A stretch of DNA of 64,000 bases from Odobenus rosmarus divergens. Lineage: Eukaryota > Chordata > Mammalia > Carnivora > Odobenidae. Where the stretch lies: contig NW_004450323.1 in assembly GCF_000321225.1 (NCBI RefSeq), forward strand, positions 2,311,447 through 2,375,446. Direction: 5' to 3'. The position numbers and the translations under genes were made by a program. Shown here one piece after another: positions 1 to 13,612 of the stretch (its first letter is position 1; every line of letters begins with the position of its first letter). The notes below the pieces were generated by a model. The model saw only the letters and a list, made by a program, of their open reading frames with translations, was not told the DNA's origin and did not search any database.

Positions 1-124
1 ATTCTGAGGCCCCCCCAGTACCTGCTGTAGTGTCTGGACATTTTCTTGCATCTTGGAACTGTAGGGTGGTCAGCAAATAAAGTAACTAGCCCAAATCTCT
101 ATTAATCATATCAGCGAGAAGCCC

Positions 125-360
125 TACACTGTGGTGGTTAAGATAATGGATTTTGGAGTCAAATAGACCAAGGGTTGACTTTCTGCTATGTCATTTACCA
201 TCTTGGGAAATTATTTAGTTTTGTTCAATTTTGCTTTTCTTATCTATGAAATGTTGATTATAGTAGTACTTACCACATAGGATTATTCTCAGAAATAAGG
301 AAAGTAAAGGGCTTAGTGCAATGCCTTATTATTAAATAATAAGTATTTAATACCCATTAC
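125..360 (+). mobile_element. MIR remnant
   Basis: GTGGTGGTTAAGATAATGGA, then a tRNA-like body and AGGGCTTAGTGCAATGCC. Diverged sense copy of the ancient mammalian MIR SINE. Confidence 0.75.
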
Positions 361-1229
361 AATTAATATTATTAACCAAATTGCCTATACTTTTTTTGGT
401 AATTACTCTTTATTTGTTTGATGCATGCCCATTTTTCTCTTGGTTTTTTTATAGTCCTGAAATTTGCAATATCAAACCATGACCTACTGGAGAATAGAGA
501 TTATTTTAACAAAGGAAAAATAACATAATAGGAAGCTCTGGGTTATTATATTAATAATACTTGACTACTTTACATGTAGTAGAAGTTTTTTGAAGAATGT
601 GACTGAGTGATGGAGGGTTATATAAAGAAAAAAAACCCCAGAACCCAGTCTCTAAGGGAAAGGACTGTATTATGAGTGCATCTATGTGTGTGTGTGTCCA
701 AGGAGTTGGCTCGTTGAGCGTCCTAGAGAGGAGTGTTTCAGAAATTCTTCCTTTTGATTGAGAATTACATTTCCACCTTTCCCATTTTTAAATGGCACAT
801 TAGGAATATTTATAAATCTTCAAGAGAGCTTGTAATTCTTCCCACTTAAATATAATGTATTAGGGCTGTCTGAAACCTCCCAACAGCATAGGAAAATTAC
901 TTTATATGTTTATACAGCTGGCTGGCAGAACTTCAGATCAGATCAGAATTGAGTGTGTGTCCTTGCACAAAGGCAAAAGTGTGTGTGTGTGTGTCTCTTC
1001 CACATGTAATTCTTTGTAAGGGAAAGGAGTCTGATGATGACATTTGCCTTTTTGTAGAGAGAAGAGATAGAACCAGTTTAAGACTAGAGTTGATTTTTTT
1101 TTGAAGCAGAAGTTTATTCTTCTGTTTTATATTCTGTGAAAAGAGATCTGAAAATATTCTTTATGTTGGGGTCTGAATGTCTTTTTTCAATAGGTGATTC
1201 CCCAAATCTTATTTCAATTATATTTTTTA

Positions 1230-1438
1230 TTTTTATTCATCTATTTACTTTTTTAAAAAAGATTTTATTTATTTATTTGAGAGAGAGAATGAGATAGGCC
1301 ATGAAAGGGGGGAGGGTCAGAGGGAGAAGCAGACGCCTTGCTGAGCAGGGAGCCTGATGTGGGACTCGATCCCGGGACTCCAGGATCATGACCTGAGCTG
1401 AAGGCAGTCGCTTAACCAACTGAGCCACCCAGGCGCCC
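1230..1438 (-). mobile_element. SINEC (tRNA-Lys-derived carnivore SINE), upstream of gene
   Basis: Reverse orientation: a T-rich tail and AAGATTTTATTTATTT at the left, then a GA-rich middle, ending in the tRNA-like head GAGCCACCCAGGCGCCC. It is flanked by a perfect 16-bp target-site duplication TCAATTATATTTTTTA (1214-1229 and 1439-1454). Confidence 0.95.
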
Positions 1439-3099
1439 TCAATTATATTTTTTAAAGAGCAGATGATATTCCTCATAAGAGAATGAACCCTATAATTTGA
1501 TGATTGATAAAATGAGGGTGAGGTTGTTATTGTGCTGGTAAAGTTCCTGAGTTAGAGTCACCTGATCCCCTCCAGGAGAAGGAGGCATCCTTTCTTGCTG
1601 TGAAGGGGAGGATGCACACTCAACCCAGAAAGAACAGCTGGGAACCCCTGAGAACAGAGCAGAGACTCAGAGCCAGAATGTGTTAGGGGAAGGGCAGCCT
1701 CTCTGACAGGAACCAGTTAACCAGTTGATGCTGAAACTCTTTTTCACCAAAAAAAGTTGCAGGAGACTCAATGTTTCATTCACTGATGATGTATTTCGGA
1801 AAGGCCAGCTATAACATAATGCAGGCACTCTAGGTAATACCATGAAGGGGAAGATAAGTCCTTTGCACTTCACACACCATGGTGAAGAAGACAAGACAGA
1901 CATGATTGAAAAATTAAATAGGAATTTAGTGGTGGAGTTATACCCATGACAACAATGACAGTAAGTAAACAAGGTGCTATATGAATGACACGAAGTTCTG
2001 TGAGTTTATGGCAAGTAGAGATCACAGATAGAATTGGAGAGGTTATGGAAGGCTTCATGGAGGAGGCAGAATTGAACCGAACCACACCGAACGATACCTA
2101 GGAGTTAGAGGAGCAGACAAGAGGAAGGATGTTCTTGGGTCAGTCTGAATCAGGTGCTCTGAGCAAGAGTTTTGAGGCAGGGGTGGGTGTGACATGTTAT
2201 AAATTTGTTGATACTATGGTACATGAGAAGATGATGTTGGAAAGGTAGGTTGAATTCAGATTGTGAGGCTAAGGAGTTTGGCCATTTTTTAGGCAGCAAG
2301 GAACCACTGAAGTTAAGTGATTGACACGGGAGAATGATGTCACCTCAGTAGAAGCTGGAATTTTTGAAGGGGAGATTGTTGCGAAGTAATTACGATGAAT
2401 TCACTTTTAAGCACATTGAGTTTGAGATGGTGGATAGTCCTTAGTTGGGCATTTGGATCTGGAAAGGAGGTGGAAAAGTAAGGCTGAGACTAGGTGTGGA
2501 AGCCAGGGGGATAGTTGAAAGTGTGGGTAAGGATGTGACCCCGAAAGGAAAGATGTCAGAGAAGATGCAGGGGTTAAGAACAGCCCCATGGGGTACTCCC
2601 ACAATAAAGACGGGGATCAAGGAGCAAGAGAAGGAAACAGACAGAAACTGGGAGGTGGGATGCTAAGGGAGGGGAACTCTGAGAAGGAGGGGAGGTCAGT
2701 GGTGGCAGATGCTGCAGAGTAATCAAGGAAAAAACGGGCGGGGGAGCAAGGACCACTGGAGGTCAGTGGAGGTCTTAGTGCAGTTTTAGGGGAGCGGAAG
2801 GGGCAGAACCAGCACATGGCCTGCCCAGGTGCACATTTCAAAACTGGCCTTAAGTCCATATCATATGGGAATGCCTTATTCACTCTGATTATTTTATACC
2901 AGGTGGGTGTAACCAGCTGCTCAGTGTAGGAGCGAGTGGGAGAGAAAGGGTGTGGTGATGGACAGGTGGTGGCTTACTCTGCTGATGATTCCAACCCAAA
3001 GAGTCCTGTAAGAGACAAGACTGGTGGGTGTGGTGGGATTGAGTTCCCCTCTCTGAGCCTTTAGGGTTCCTCTAGGCTTTGTTTCAGCATTGAGCTGCT

Positions 3100-4140
3100 T
3101 TTCCTGCTATTGGGACACCATCTTCAAGAGTGAAGTGTGGGGAATGGATTAAGACCAGCAAGTTCAGGTTAAAGCTCAGGCACCTTCTCATCCTGGGCAC
3201 TGCCTCCTTTGCTCTAGCACCTGACATCATGCCTGACACGTGGAAGGTGCTCATTTTATGTTTGCTGAATGAATGAATCAGACTGAACCCACCCAGGCTG
3301 AGCAAGCTTTACAATGTGTGGGCTGTATTTTGTTTTCTGAGTCAAGAGGCCAAGGGGGTGGATGGATGGGCGTGCTTCCGTCGGTTGTTCTCACCCTTAG
3401 ATACCGATGCATCCTCCGCTCACCCCCCACCAGTCAGAGCTGGAGCTCTGCAGAGTCGTCCTGCTGCACTTTGCCTTGGCCAGAAGCAAGACTGGACCCA
3501 GAGGATGGGTGTTGAGGTGCAGTAATGAGGCAGGGAACCTATGATGTCTGGGGCTAAACACTGAAGCTCTAAAAGGACTTTCCCAATAAGGGTTAATGTT
3601 TGTTAGGTTGAATATATTTGACTTTGGTCCAGGCTGAAAAGTGGCCTTATCTAATGGGGAAAAAAAAGGACTGAAGTGGTAATACTAGAATTTTTATGAT
3701 CTTAGATACACTGAAATGCAATAAACATGCTGTCTGGTTCATCAGCCCCATGTATCTGGTATTCCCTCCACAGCCCGGGCATTCATGTTCCATGCTGCTC
3801 TTCCCCACTGCTTCTTCCCACCTCCGGTGCCCTCTGTTTCAAAGGATCTCCCCGATTCTTTCCTTTTCCTGGTTGCTTCCAGCCAGAAGGGATCTCTCCC
3901 TTCTCCATTCTCCCCTTTACTGTGCACACTATCCTGGCGCACGCTACCTTCTGCGTTGTATCAGAGCCCTTTCTGGGTATGTTTTCCCCCTCCTCTCTCT
4001 TCACATGTAAGCTCTCAGAGGCTGTGGCCATGTCTAATTTATCCTTGAGCCTCAGAATCTTGAGAAAAATGCCTGGCACATTAAAAGGGTTTAATGAGCA
4101 TGAAATGGGCTTATGAATGAAAGAATAAATAAACAAACAC
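3100..4140 (+). mobile_element. L2-type LINE remnants, intergenic
   Basis: Two stretches end in L2-like 3' sequence: CTGACACGTGGAAGGTGCTC up to GCTGAATGAATGAATCA near 3230-3280, and TGTAAGCTCTCAGAGGCTGT up to the AAATGCCTGGCACATTAAAA segment near 4006-4085. Boundaries are vague. The DNA between them is not recognised. Confidence 0.45.
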
Positions 4141-5999
4141 GGATCTGTCCCAGGTACCAAGGTCTTTGGGCTCTTTGGACTGTGGTCTCAAATGTTTTTC
4201 TTTCTTTTCTCTTTTCCCCCATTTGTCTTTCTGACCGAGTCTCAGACACTTGTATTTCTCTGCACCTCTGTCCACCCCATACACACCGAAGTCATCCCTG
4301 GGCTGCACTTCTGCCGTCTGCCTTCTGAAAGAAAGCTGCCAGATACGTGGTTTGCTACGTGGTATTGTGGTCACAGCTACCATTGCTGAAATGTATTTAA
4401 CAAACATGTATGTAGAGCTTGTTATATGCCAGGTACTGTTCTGAGAGCCTTACACATATTAACTAACTTAATCTTCATAAAAGCCCAGAGACAGGTGGTG
4501 TGCTTTCTTAGAAATTTAGAAATTTAGAAATTTAACCCTTTTGGAGGCTTTCTGGCTCAGGGTCCTGCCTCACCTCTCCAAAGTCCAAGATTATGCCTGT
4601 GACTGGACTCTTAAGCAAGGAAAACATTATTTTGACATGCAGAATGCTAATAGGGGCCACAGATTGTCTAGAGTCCTGACCTTATTACCAGGAGATCCAG
4701 CTCTGCTATTTCCTACCTCGGTGCACTTGGACAAGTCCCTGACCCTTTGCATCTCAGATAATAGAATGTGCCTCACAGTCCTGCAGCAAAGATGCAGTAA
4801 GATAACATCACAGTTGGCACCCAGGAAATATTGAGTTGTCATAAATGAATGGTTTTAAAAACACTTTTTAAGCAAAATTTGCACATCTATAGTTAGCTGG
4901 TAGAGTGTTAGAGCTGTGGGGTTTCTCAGGCACAGGTTTGAGAAATGCTGCTTCTAGGGATGGACATTACATAAGGATGTAAAGTTATGTTTTCACCCAA
5001 GTAAGGGCTGTAAGGTATTGTGGAAGCCACCAGATTCCCAAGATGTCTACATCACCATAATGCTCCTCTGCTCTGCAATGAATTTGTACATGGTCTCCTG
5101 CCAACTTTTTTCTTAAGAACCCACTCCCAAATCCTCTCTGCATTATGTTCCTTAGAGTACTGCTTTGCATAAGAGTCTATTTCTTGGAAAAGCTCAACAG
5201 GGGGAAAATAGAACAAAAGGGGCTCTGATAGCTTAACCATAAGCTATCTGAGAGTAACTGACAGTGGGGGAGGGAGGAATGAGGAAGCTGGGCTGGTGGG
5301 AGGGGCACATGCTTTTTGGATGAGGCTAGATTTGCAGCCGCTGCAGTGATGGGCTGAAATCTCACGCAGAGATGGCCCAAGGCCTGACAGATCTGGGAAG
5401 AGCTTTATGAATGAGGGGAATAGGATAAGTACTTCTCCACTCATGCTGCTCATGTCTGTCCAGCTTAGTACAAACTCCCATGGCCTTCCTGGTCTGGGAG
5501 AGTTCAGCCAACTGGTTTCATTCCTTTTCCAGAGGAGACTGGAGGTACCCTCTACCAGTCGCCTTCCATCCTGCTTGCATTTTGTATGGTACACTGGAGA
5601 TGAGGGGCTACAGGGTGAAAGCTTTGAAGTTAAGCCATCTGGATGGGATTGATCTAGGAAAGTTTTTCACTTACTTCCTCAGATCCTTTTGGGTTAGTTT
5701 GCAGGTCACTGCTTGCAGCAAAACATGCATGTAGAAAAACACTTGGTTGCACCATGTTAACTGGGTGTGTATGTATGTGTGCGCATGTGCATGCAGTGTG
5801 TTGACCTTGTGCCCCGTGTGTGGGGGTGTACTTTCTAAGTACTGGATGGTTGCATTGTGGTGAAATTTGGGGCTTGGACCTCAACAAAGTCCCACAGGGG
5901 AGTAGAGAGCTGGTGACAAGAAGTTACCTCTTTAGGCACGTCTAGGTTGTGAGGTGTGCTAGGGGTGCTGGGGGCTCACGTTGACGTGCTCACAAGTGA

Positions 6000-6013
6000 C
6001 CAGTAGATGGTGC
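6000..6013 (+). promoter_or_regulatory. CTCF-like motif
   Basis: CCAGTAGATGGTGC matches the CTCF core CCASYAGRKGGCRS at 13 of 14 positions, with flanks TGA and T that also fit. It lies about 2.5 kb upstream of the promoter CpG island. Motif evidence only. Confidence 0.4.
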
Positions 6014-7859
6014 TCTGACAACAGGGAAATATGGCTACGGTCCCTCATGGGCTGGAAAGGGATTTTAGGAATCTGGTTTCCAGTCAGAGTTATGACCAAA
6101 TGCTGACTTTCTACATTTCCATATGTGGGTCTTTAAGAAGACATTGCAAGGAGGGACACTGTTAGGAGAATGCCCACCAAGTTCCCTTATGAAGAGCATT
6201 ATGGCAATGACCTGACCTCAGGTTTTTTCTAAGGATCCTCCTGGATCTTGAGGGCAGTACCTGTGTTCCTAGTTTAGTGTCTTCCCAGCATGATCCCAGG
6301 ACCATGTGGCTACTGACCAAATTCAATTTGAGGACGGTAAGCATAGGATTCCCATAGGTTTAGCGTTATTGTATAGTTTCTTCTCTTGACAATGAACAAC
6401 TTTGGAATTACACTATTACCATCCACCAGAGATTAGACTGGTTATTAGAAAGAGCCATAAAGTGGCAGTCGGAAGATCTGTTAAAGGCCCAGGGAAAATT
6501 ACTTAAGGTTTCTGAAACTCTGCTAATTTGTCCATCAAATCAGGGTCATAATACCTGGGTTGCCAGGCTGATCTCAGAGATTTGTTGTGAGGTTTATGTA
6601 AACTGAAAACTATTGAAGACACATAACATATTTTTCAGTCATTAAAATTCTAGCCCTCTGGGGGCTGGGAGAATGGGGGCATTGGAGAGCATAAGAGATC
6701 ATGAGTTCATAGATCTCAAAAGTCTGAAAAGCTGTGACTGTGGGGTGGGGGATGGTGTTCGTGGTGGTGGTGGTGGAATATGAGAGTATGCCTCCCTCCC
6801 ACCATTACTGCCCTTAGATCAAGTCCATTCCCAAAGACTTTGATGCCATTATGTTTGCCTCTTTCCTCTTGGGCTTCTCCCCCCACCCCACAAATTCCCC
6901 ATTTATAACTTCCCTCCAAAGGTGCTCATACTCTCCAGCATGGTCTATATCATTCCCAACCCATGTATTTGTGATTCCTGTCTCCTCAGGGAGGCAAGCC
7001 TCAACTCCACTGGGTCTTCACATTTCCAAGTATAATATTCTGTCTTGCGGAACCTAGGTCTCTTAAGAATTATAACAGCCACAGAGAACACAGGACATTG
7101 TAGAGAGAGGAAAGGGGATTAGTACCACCTCTCTTCTGAGTGGGTGGCATTGAAGATCCAGATCTGGAGGTTCCAGATCTTCCAAGAGCCTCTTCCAGGA
7201 TGTAAAGCTTAGAGAGCCCTGCTTCCTCTGAGCATGAACAAACAGGCATACCACTCGGATGCCTTCTAAGGTCAGGACCCAGGGAAAAGAGGTGAAGTTG
7301 TAGTGTGAGAATGAGGTCTATCAAGCATTCTGGCCGGTAAGGTTGCAGAATCTAATTTAATCCAAGAAGAGGACACATTTTTTTTTTTTTTTTGTCATCT
7401 GTTTTCTTCATTTGGCATCCTCAGTGCCAACAGTGCCTGGTGCTCAAAAATATTTATCAGATGATTGATGTGAATGAATTTTGCGCTATGGATTATGGTC
7501 TGCCTGAAAGCATGGGTTTGATCACTTCTGCAAGCCCTTTCTAATCTGCACAGTTTACAGGGTTAGTGAGACAGCCACTTGTGACCATTATGAATGACTA
7601 AACAGGCTGATGGGGCTTCGTGGTTCATAGCACCGCCTCCCCTTTCACTTCTGACCAGGTATCCAGACAGAAAAGGGTCTTCGAGTAAAGGGAGGTAGAA
7701 TGACAGAGTAAGGCAGTAATATGAAATCAAAATACTAATTAGAATGGACACACCTTGCATAGTAAGTTGGACTGAAATGGGCTACCCTGAATCAAAAGGT
7801 CAGTATGATGACCCAAGGGCAGCACGGACACCATTCCTTTGGATTTCCAGTACCCAGAG

Positions 7860-8045
7860 GATTTCCCTTCACACATACACTCACATGCGTTCTCACCCAG
7901 ACGTGTGTCAGTGCTCACGTGGCCTTGCCCACACATAGACACACACAGGAACACACGTGCCTCTCACTCAGGTGTCATCACCCTTCCCATCAGTTATTCT
8001 CACACACAGAGACACTGCCTTTCACACATGTGAAGCCACACTCAC
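7860..8045. repeat. CA-rich imperfect tract upstream of promoter
   Basis: Many short CACAC/CACATAC motifs on the + strand, not a perfect microsatellite. No function can be assigned. Confidence 0.5.
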
Positions 8046-8509
8046 CCATGGTTTCCAACCTCCAGGTTTTAGTCAGTCTCTTTTGTTTCCTTCCTCAGCC
8101 GCCCCCTTCCCCTTCTCTAACATTGCTTAGGTGGGGAGGATTTGGATAGAGCTGTGTATTGAGCCTACACTGGAAAAAGGAGAGGAAAGTGTGCTCCAGC
8201 TAGTGTAGACATGGAAGGGGTTAGCTGGTCCTGTGCTCAGTTCAAACCACTGAGTCACCTGTGGAGAAGGGCTTGGTTGCTAAACCTAGGGACTCTTTCT
8301 CCCGGTCTTGGAGTCCACCTTTCCCACTTAGGCAGCTCAAATACTAATTGTTTTTTTCTTCATTAATGGGGTGGGTTTGAGGAAGTCAGTGGAGCCGATT
8401 TATGGGTAAAAGATAAGGGTGGGAGGATCCCCCTGATTGTTAAGACTTTGAGAAAGGTAGTGTTAGCTCCAAACTCACCATCTATGGCCCCAATATCTGG
8501 ACCAGTCTT

Positions 8510-9530
8510 CCAGAAATGGATGCGCAGGGCTCCGCGAGAGCTGAACCCAAGAGGCCGCCCCAGATCGCATTTGCCAGGGGGAGGGCAGAAGCTCCCACGT
8601 GGAGCTGGCGCCAACACCTGAGTGCGGAGCCCCCAGAGGTCCTAGCGTGCCTCACGGGGCCTGCGGGTTGCTAAGTGGGGAGATGGGGAGAGGGTGCTGC
8701 CTTCTCCGCGGAAATCCCTGGGCAGCGTTCCTCGGAGACTGGGAGCTGAGGAGGAGCAGCGACGGGGCCCCGGTGCGCGGCGCGCAGGGCGCAAAGGCTT
8801 TGACCACCTTTCAGGGCAGGCACTGCGCGGGGCACAGCACTGGCGGGCGCCTCGGCGGGGACGGAAGGCGCGAGTGCGTGCGCGCGTGCGTGTGCGCCCC
8901 CGCCGGGCCTGGGCTCGGCTCTCTTGCGGGGACTGTGCCGCGCCGCCAGCTGCATCCGCTTCTCTCCTCTCGGCGTTACTTGGGGAGAGGCGACTCTCGC
9001 TGGGCCTCTGCAGCGGTGGCCCCCTACCCTTTGGCTAAATAAATCCCGAAGCCAAACCAGCCTCGCTTCCCTGGCCCCTGCAGCCGCGGTCGGCCGGGTT
9101 CCTTCCGGCTCCATCCCCGCCCCTCCTGTTCTCGCCGGCCCCGCCCCCGCTTCTCCTGGCGCTCCAGCGCTCGCCTCGCTGCGCCTCTGCGCTCCGCTCG
9201 CTCTCCGCTCCTCGCATTCCCCTTTCCTTCCCTACATTCTCCTCTGCTTCCCCGGAGTGGGGCTGTCCGAGTGGCAGAAGAAACCCAGCCGTTCAGGAGG
9301 AAGTTCGGTCCTTGGACAACTCGCGTGCCAGGCCACCGCTAGGCTCGCCTGCAACCTGTTTCTCCCTCGCCCAAGTGCTCGCCCGCCCGCTCCCGCTCCC
9401 GCTCCCGCCCTCGCCCCGGCGCAGCCGCGGATCGCTGTTGCATGCTGATCCGGGGAGGCGGCGGCGGTGGCGGCGGCGAGCGCTCCGGCAGGATGCTGGC
9501 ACTCGGGCTTCGCTGCTCTCTGGATGCTGC
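8510..9530 (+). promoter_or_regulatory. CpG-island promoter of CACNA1E
   Basis: Dense GC and CpG content that contrasts sharply with the AT-rich flanks. It includes GCGCGTGCGTGTGCGC-type runs near 8880 and GC-box/Sp1-like CCGCCCC motifs near 9117 and 9141. There is also a block of C-rich imperfect hexamers around 9385-9420 and a GGC/GGT tract at 9457-9478. It lies immediately upstream of the only gene, about 0.8-1.8 kb before the ATG. A CTAAATAAAT stretch at 9035-9044 is AT-rich inside the island but is not a convincing TATA box. The transcription start site cannot be fixed from sequence alone. Confidence 0.8.
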
Positions 9531-10606
<1,076 letters not shown>

Positions 10607-12463
10607 TAAGGGGGGAAATCTAGCATGGAATTTATCCCCTATCCCCTTCCTGGTGCCAATTTGCCCCTTTGCTGAAGTGCACTCTTTACTTCGGTGTGCC
10701 TAAGGGGCAAGCTTGGTGCTGTAGAGGCCAGTGTGGGCACGGGTGCTTTTCAAGGTAAGATTTTGGTTTTTTGATTTTTCCAATGTGGAAATCTCTAGCG
10801 TCCCTGGGTGCATGGTGTTGCTGTGTCTGCCCCTTTCTGGGCTGGGCTTTGTCTGATTCCCAGGCCCCCAAGGCCCTTCACATAGAATGGGTTGCCCCTA
10901 ATCTCAAGGTTTTCTTTCATACTCCCCCTTTTCCTCCCTCAAAGCCACCGCCTCTGTCCCCATCCCCACCAGCTGGGGAGACACCCGCACTATCTGCGCC
11001 TGGGGAAGTCAAGGCTCCCTGGGGGATTTATCAGTTCAGAAGCTTCAAGAGTCTGGGCCAAAACCTTGTAGACAAATAGAATGGATAAATAAAACAGCCA
11101 TTTGGCTGGGGATCCAGCTAACTCTGGGGACTGAGTTTAAGTTCCACTGAGAGTGGAGTGAATGAATGTGTCAGCGGAGGTAATCTCTAATGGTCCAGCC
11201 CAGACAGCTCAGAGTTGGAGTTCCCTTCTCAGCCAAAGAGGAACAGTTCATCAGAGCTCATTGTTTTCTTAGTCCGGTTGGGTGCCTCTGCCTCTGAATG
11301 CTTGACCCAGCTGAGTGCTCTCCTAGGGCCCAAGAATTCATGCTTGGCCTGAATTCTTCAGCTGAGGGCTGCATCAAGCTGAGCCCAGAGGTGTGCAAGC
11401 AATCTGTCTCTCCCTACCTCCAAAGGAACTGCTCTCCCACAAAGAGCTGGTGGCGTCTCTCATGGTGGCGGTGTCAGGGTGAAAAGGCATCGAAGGAGCT
11501 TCTTTGCAGGTTTAATCAAGTGCACCAAATGCAGGCTGCTGATTAGGCATCTTGCTGCCTTGTTCTTCACTAAGAATTTGGGCATCTGGCAAGGTCTTTA
11601 GGAATTGCGGGTTGGTGGGGGTGGGGAGGATGCTTGGTAAGAAGCAAGCCAGGGGGGTGGTGGTAAATATGGGGGTAAGCTTGGAGACATGGGACTTTGA
11701 TGCTTGTAGAAAGACATTTCTTGGGAAGGATGCACCTGCAAAGGAGGCCCCTCCTCTTCTTCTCCCCCTCTTTCCCCACCCCCTCCCTCCAGGTGTGCAT
11801 CATGAGGCAGCTGAGCTGCATTGGGTCTCTAGTATCAGTGAGGCACGTGGCTCGCTTCCCCTAGGGCTTGGGCATCTCCCTGCTACCCCTACCCCAGTCT
11901 CTGGCCTTCCCCTCCTTCCTCCCTAGTTCCCTGCCTCAGCAGCACTGCCATTGGCTGGCGCTTGGTGGTTCTAGGCAGCACCCCTCATTAGAAACGAAGG
12001 AGCATCTCTAAGCAGATATTCTTCCTGCTGCTGCTCAAATCCTCCCACAACCACCCCTGGCTGGGCTTCCTCTCTCCTCCTCTCTGCACTCCCCTCCTCC
12101 TCCCACCCCCACAGAGTGATTCGGGGTCATTCCGTGCCCGAGTTGAACGTATCTAGGGTGCGGGTACTGGAGAGGAGGAAGGGTCCAGTCCCTGCAGTCC
12201 CGCCTGCCGGTGCGCCGCACAAAGCGGACAGATCTCATTATGTTGCGTGCCGCGGCTGGGCTGCAAACACTCCTCTAGTCAGATCTCTACTGATTTCTCT
12301 AGCGGGGCCCCGCTCCCCCATCCGCCTTGTACAATTCTCAAAAATTCCCCACCCTCCAGGTGTTGCTTTACTGTGCTCCTCTCTTAGGGGTATGTTAACT
12401 TAGGCGCCCTTGGGCTTCCTTGCGGTAGAGAGAGCGCCCCCGCCGCGGCGCGGGTAGCAAAGT

Positions 12464-12486
12464 GTGCCAGCAGCGATCGCTGGCAC
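12464..12486. repeat. Interrupted palindrome overlapping the RE1 candidate
   Basis: Perfect 8-bp arms GTGCCAGC (12464-12471) and GCTGGCAC (12479-12486) flank AGCGATC. The inner AGCGATCGCT (12472-12481) is itself palindromic. The right arm supplies the left half of the RE1-like motif. Confidence 0.7.
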
Positions 12487-12499
12487 CTAGGACAGCGCC
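12479..12499 (+). promoter_or_regulatory. RE1/NRSE (REST-binding site) candidate
   Basis: This 21-bp window contains GCACC, a 2-nt spacer and GGACAGCGCC. That is the right spacing of the two halves of the RE1 consensus. The right half is perfect, and the left half matches in its GCACC core, for 15 of 21 consensus positions overall. REST/NRSF silences neuronal genes in non-neuronal cells, and a neuronal calcium channel is a typical target. Binding is inferred from motif only. Confidence 0.65.
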
Positions 12500-13144
12500 A
12501 CCGAAACTCCCCAGACGTCCGCGGCTCCGCGATCAGCCGGTTCGGCACCACGGGCACTTCCGGCTGGGCCCAGGCTCTGGGGCTGGGAAATGAAGCTCGG
12601 TTCCTAGACCACGCGGTCGGCGCTTTTCACGTTTTCGCTTCCGCTGCAAAGACACCGCCTTTCTACCAGGCGTTGCGAGCGCAAGGTGCGACAGTGGTTT
12701 TTACCCCGCCCCTTCCTTGTCTTTGGCCAGGATGAACCAGAGGGACTCAAAGGAGAGAATAGGGAGTTGATTTCAGCATCGTACTCAGTGCCTCGGCCGA
12801 GAGCTGGGTCCCAGGGGTCTCTTCTGTCCCCGTCGTTGGAAGTTTCACAGTGGTTCTGCAGCGCTTAGGCTGTTGTAACAGTGTTCAGAGAACATCTGCT
12901 AAGGTGTGTAGAGGAGCCCTGTTGGAAGATTTAAAATACACCATGTTGCTTTTTTTCTCTTCGCTGTGCAACGTGACTGAGTGACAAGTATATATTGCCT
13001 CTGGTGGTGACCATGTGGAAACACTGTGCTTCTGTGGGTTCTGCTTTTTCTCCAGTACTGCATCTGAGATCCTAGTCTCACTTTCCTTCCTACCTAGACA
13101 TCCAGCTGCCGGAAATCTCTACCCTTTTCTTTCTGGGAGTCATT

Positions 13145-13375
13145 GTGAGCAGTGGTTACCAGAAAACTTGGGAGCCGGGCTGTCTGCGTTCAAATCCCCG
13201 TTCCTTCACCAGCTCTGTGACCTTGAAAAGTTACTTCCTTACTTTGCGACTCAGTTTCCTTATCTGTAAAATGAGGGTGGTAATCATGAGTTAGGGGGAG
13301 AATTAAATGACCTAACATATGTCGGGTTCCTAAAACATTCCTGATTACCCAGTAAACACTAGCTATTATTTTAAT
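13145..13375 (+). mobile_element. MIR, intron 1
   Basis: GCAGTGGTTACCAG, CAGCTCTGTGACCTTGAAAA, CAGTTTCCTTATCTGTAAAA and AACACTAGCTATTATTTTA follow the MIR consensus in order. Well-preserved sense copy. Confidence 0.85.
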
Positions 13376-13479
13376 GGGGTCCTTCAGAAATGTCAGCATG
13401 TCTGAAGATAGGGGTCTTAGTTCTAGGTGAACTAAATCTTCTAGGTTTTTGCCTCTCAAAGGGAGCAAAGAGCAACATT

Positions 13480-13612
13480 CCGTCACTTGGGGGCCTGTTA
13501 AAAATTCAGAACCCTGAGCCCCATTTCAGATTTTACTGACTCAGAATCTGCATTTTAATAAGATCCCCAGGTGGTTAGTATGCACATTAAAGTCTGGGAA
13601 GTACTTCTCTAC
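13480..13612. mobile_element. MER5-like DNA transposon remnant (hAT-Charlie)
   Basis: TTACTGACTCAGAATCTGCA, then AATAAGATCCCCAGGTGGTT and a TGCACATTAAAGTCTGGGAA end, match the non-autonomous hAT family MER5A. It abuts the MIR at 13145-13375. Confidence 0.65.

Larger units (their letters stand above)
1455..8509. other. Intergenic DNA upstream of CACNA1E
   Basis: No open frame here looks like a gene: all are short, lack splice structure and resemble no protein I know. Old L2/MIR fragments occur (near 3.2, 4.0, 4.4 and 6.5 kb), with a CTCF-like motif at 6000. Nothing else is recognised. Confidence 0.7.
12120..12700 (+). promoter_or_regulatory. Intronic GC/CpG-rich patch in intron 1
   Basis: A second CpG-rich stretch, densest at about 12410-12690, begins roughly 1.5 kb after exon 1. 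It is separated from the promoter island by ordinary DNA. It carries CCGCCGCGGCGCGG (12440-12453), a long interrupted palindrome and a REST-site candidate. It could be an intronic enhancer/silencer or an alternative promoter. I see no convincing coding exon in it. Confidence 0.55.

Noticed and set aside
8599..9448. Several long frames in the CpG island on both strands
   Set aside because: GC-rich DNA has few stop codons. The frames are alanine/arginine/proline-rich and overlap on both strands, as expected for a promoter island.
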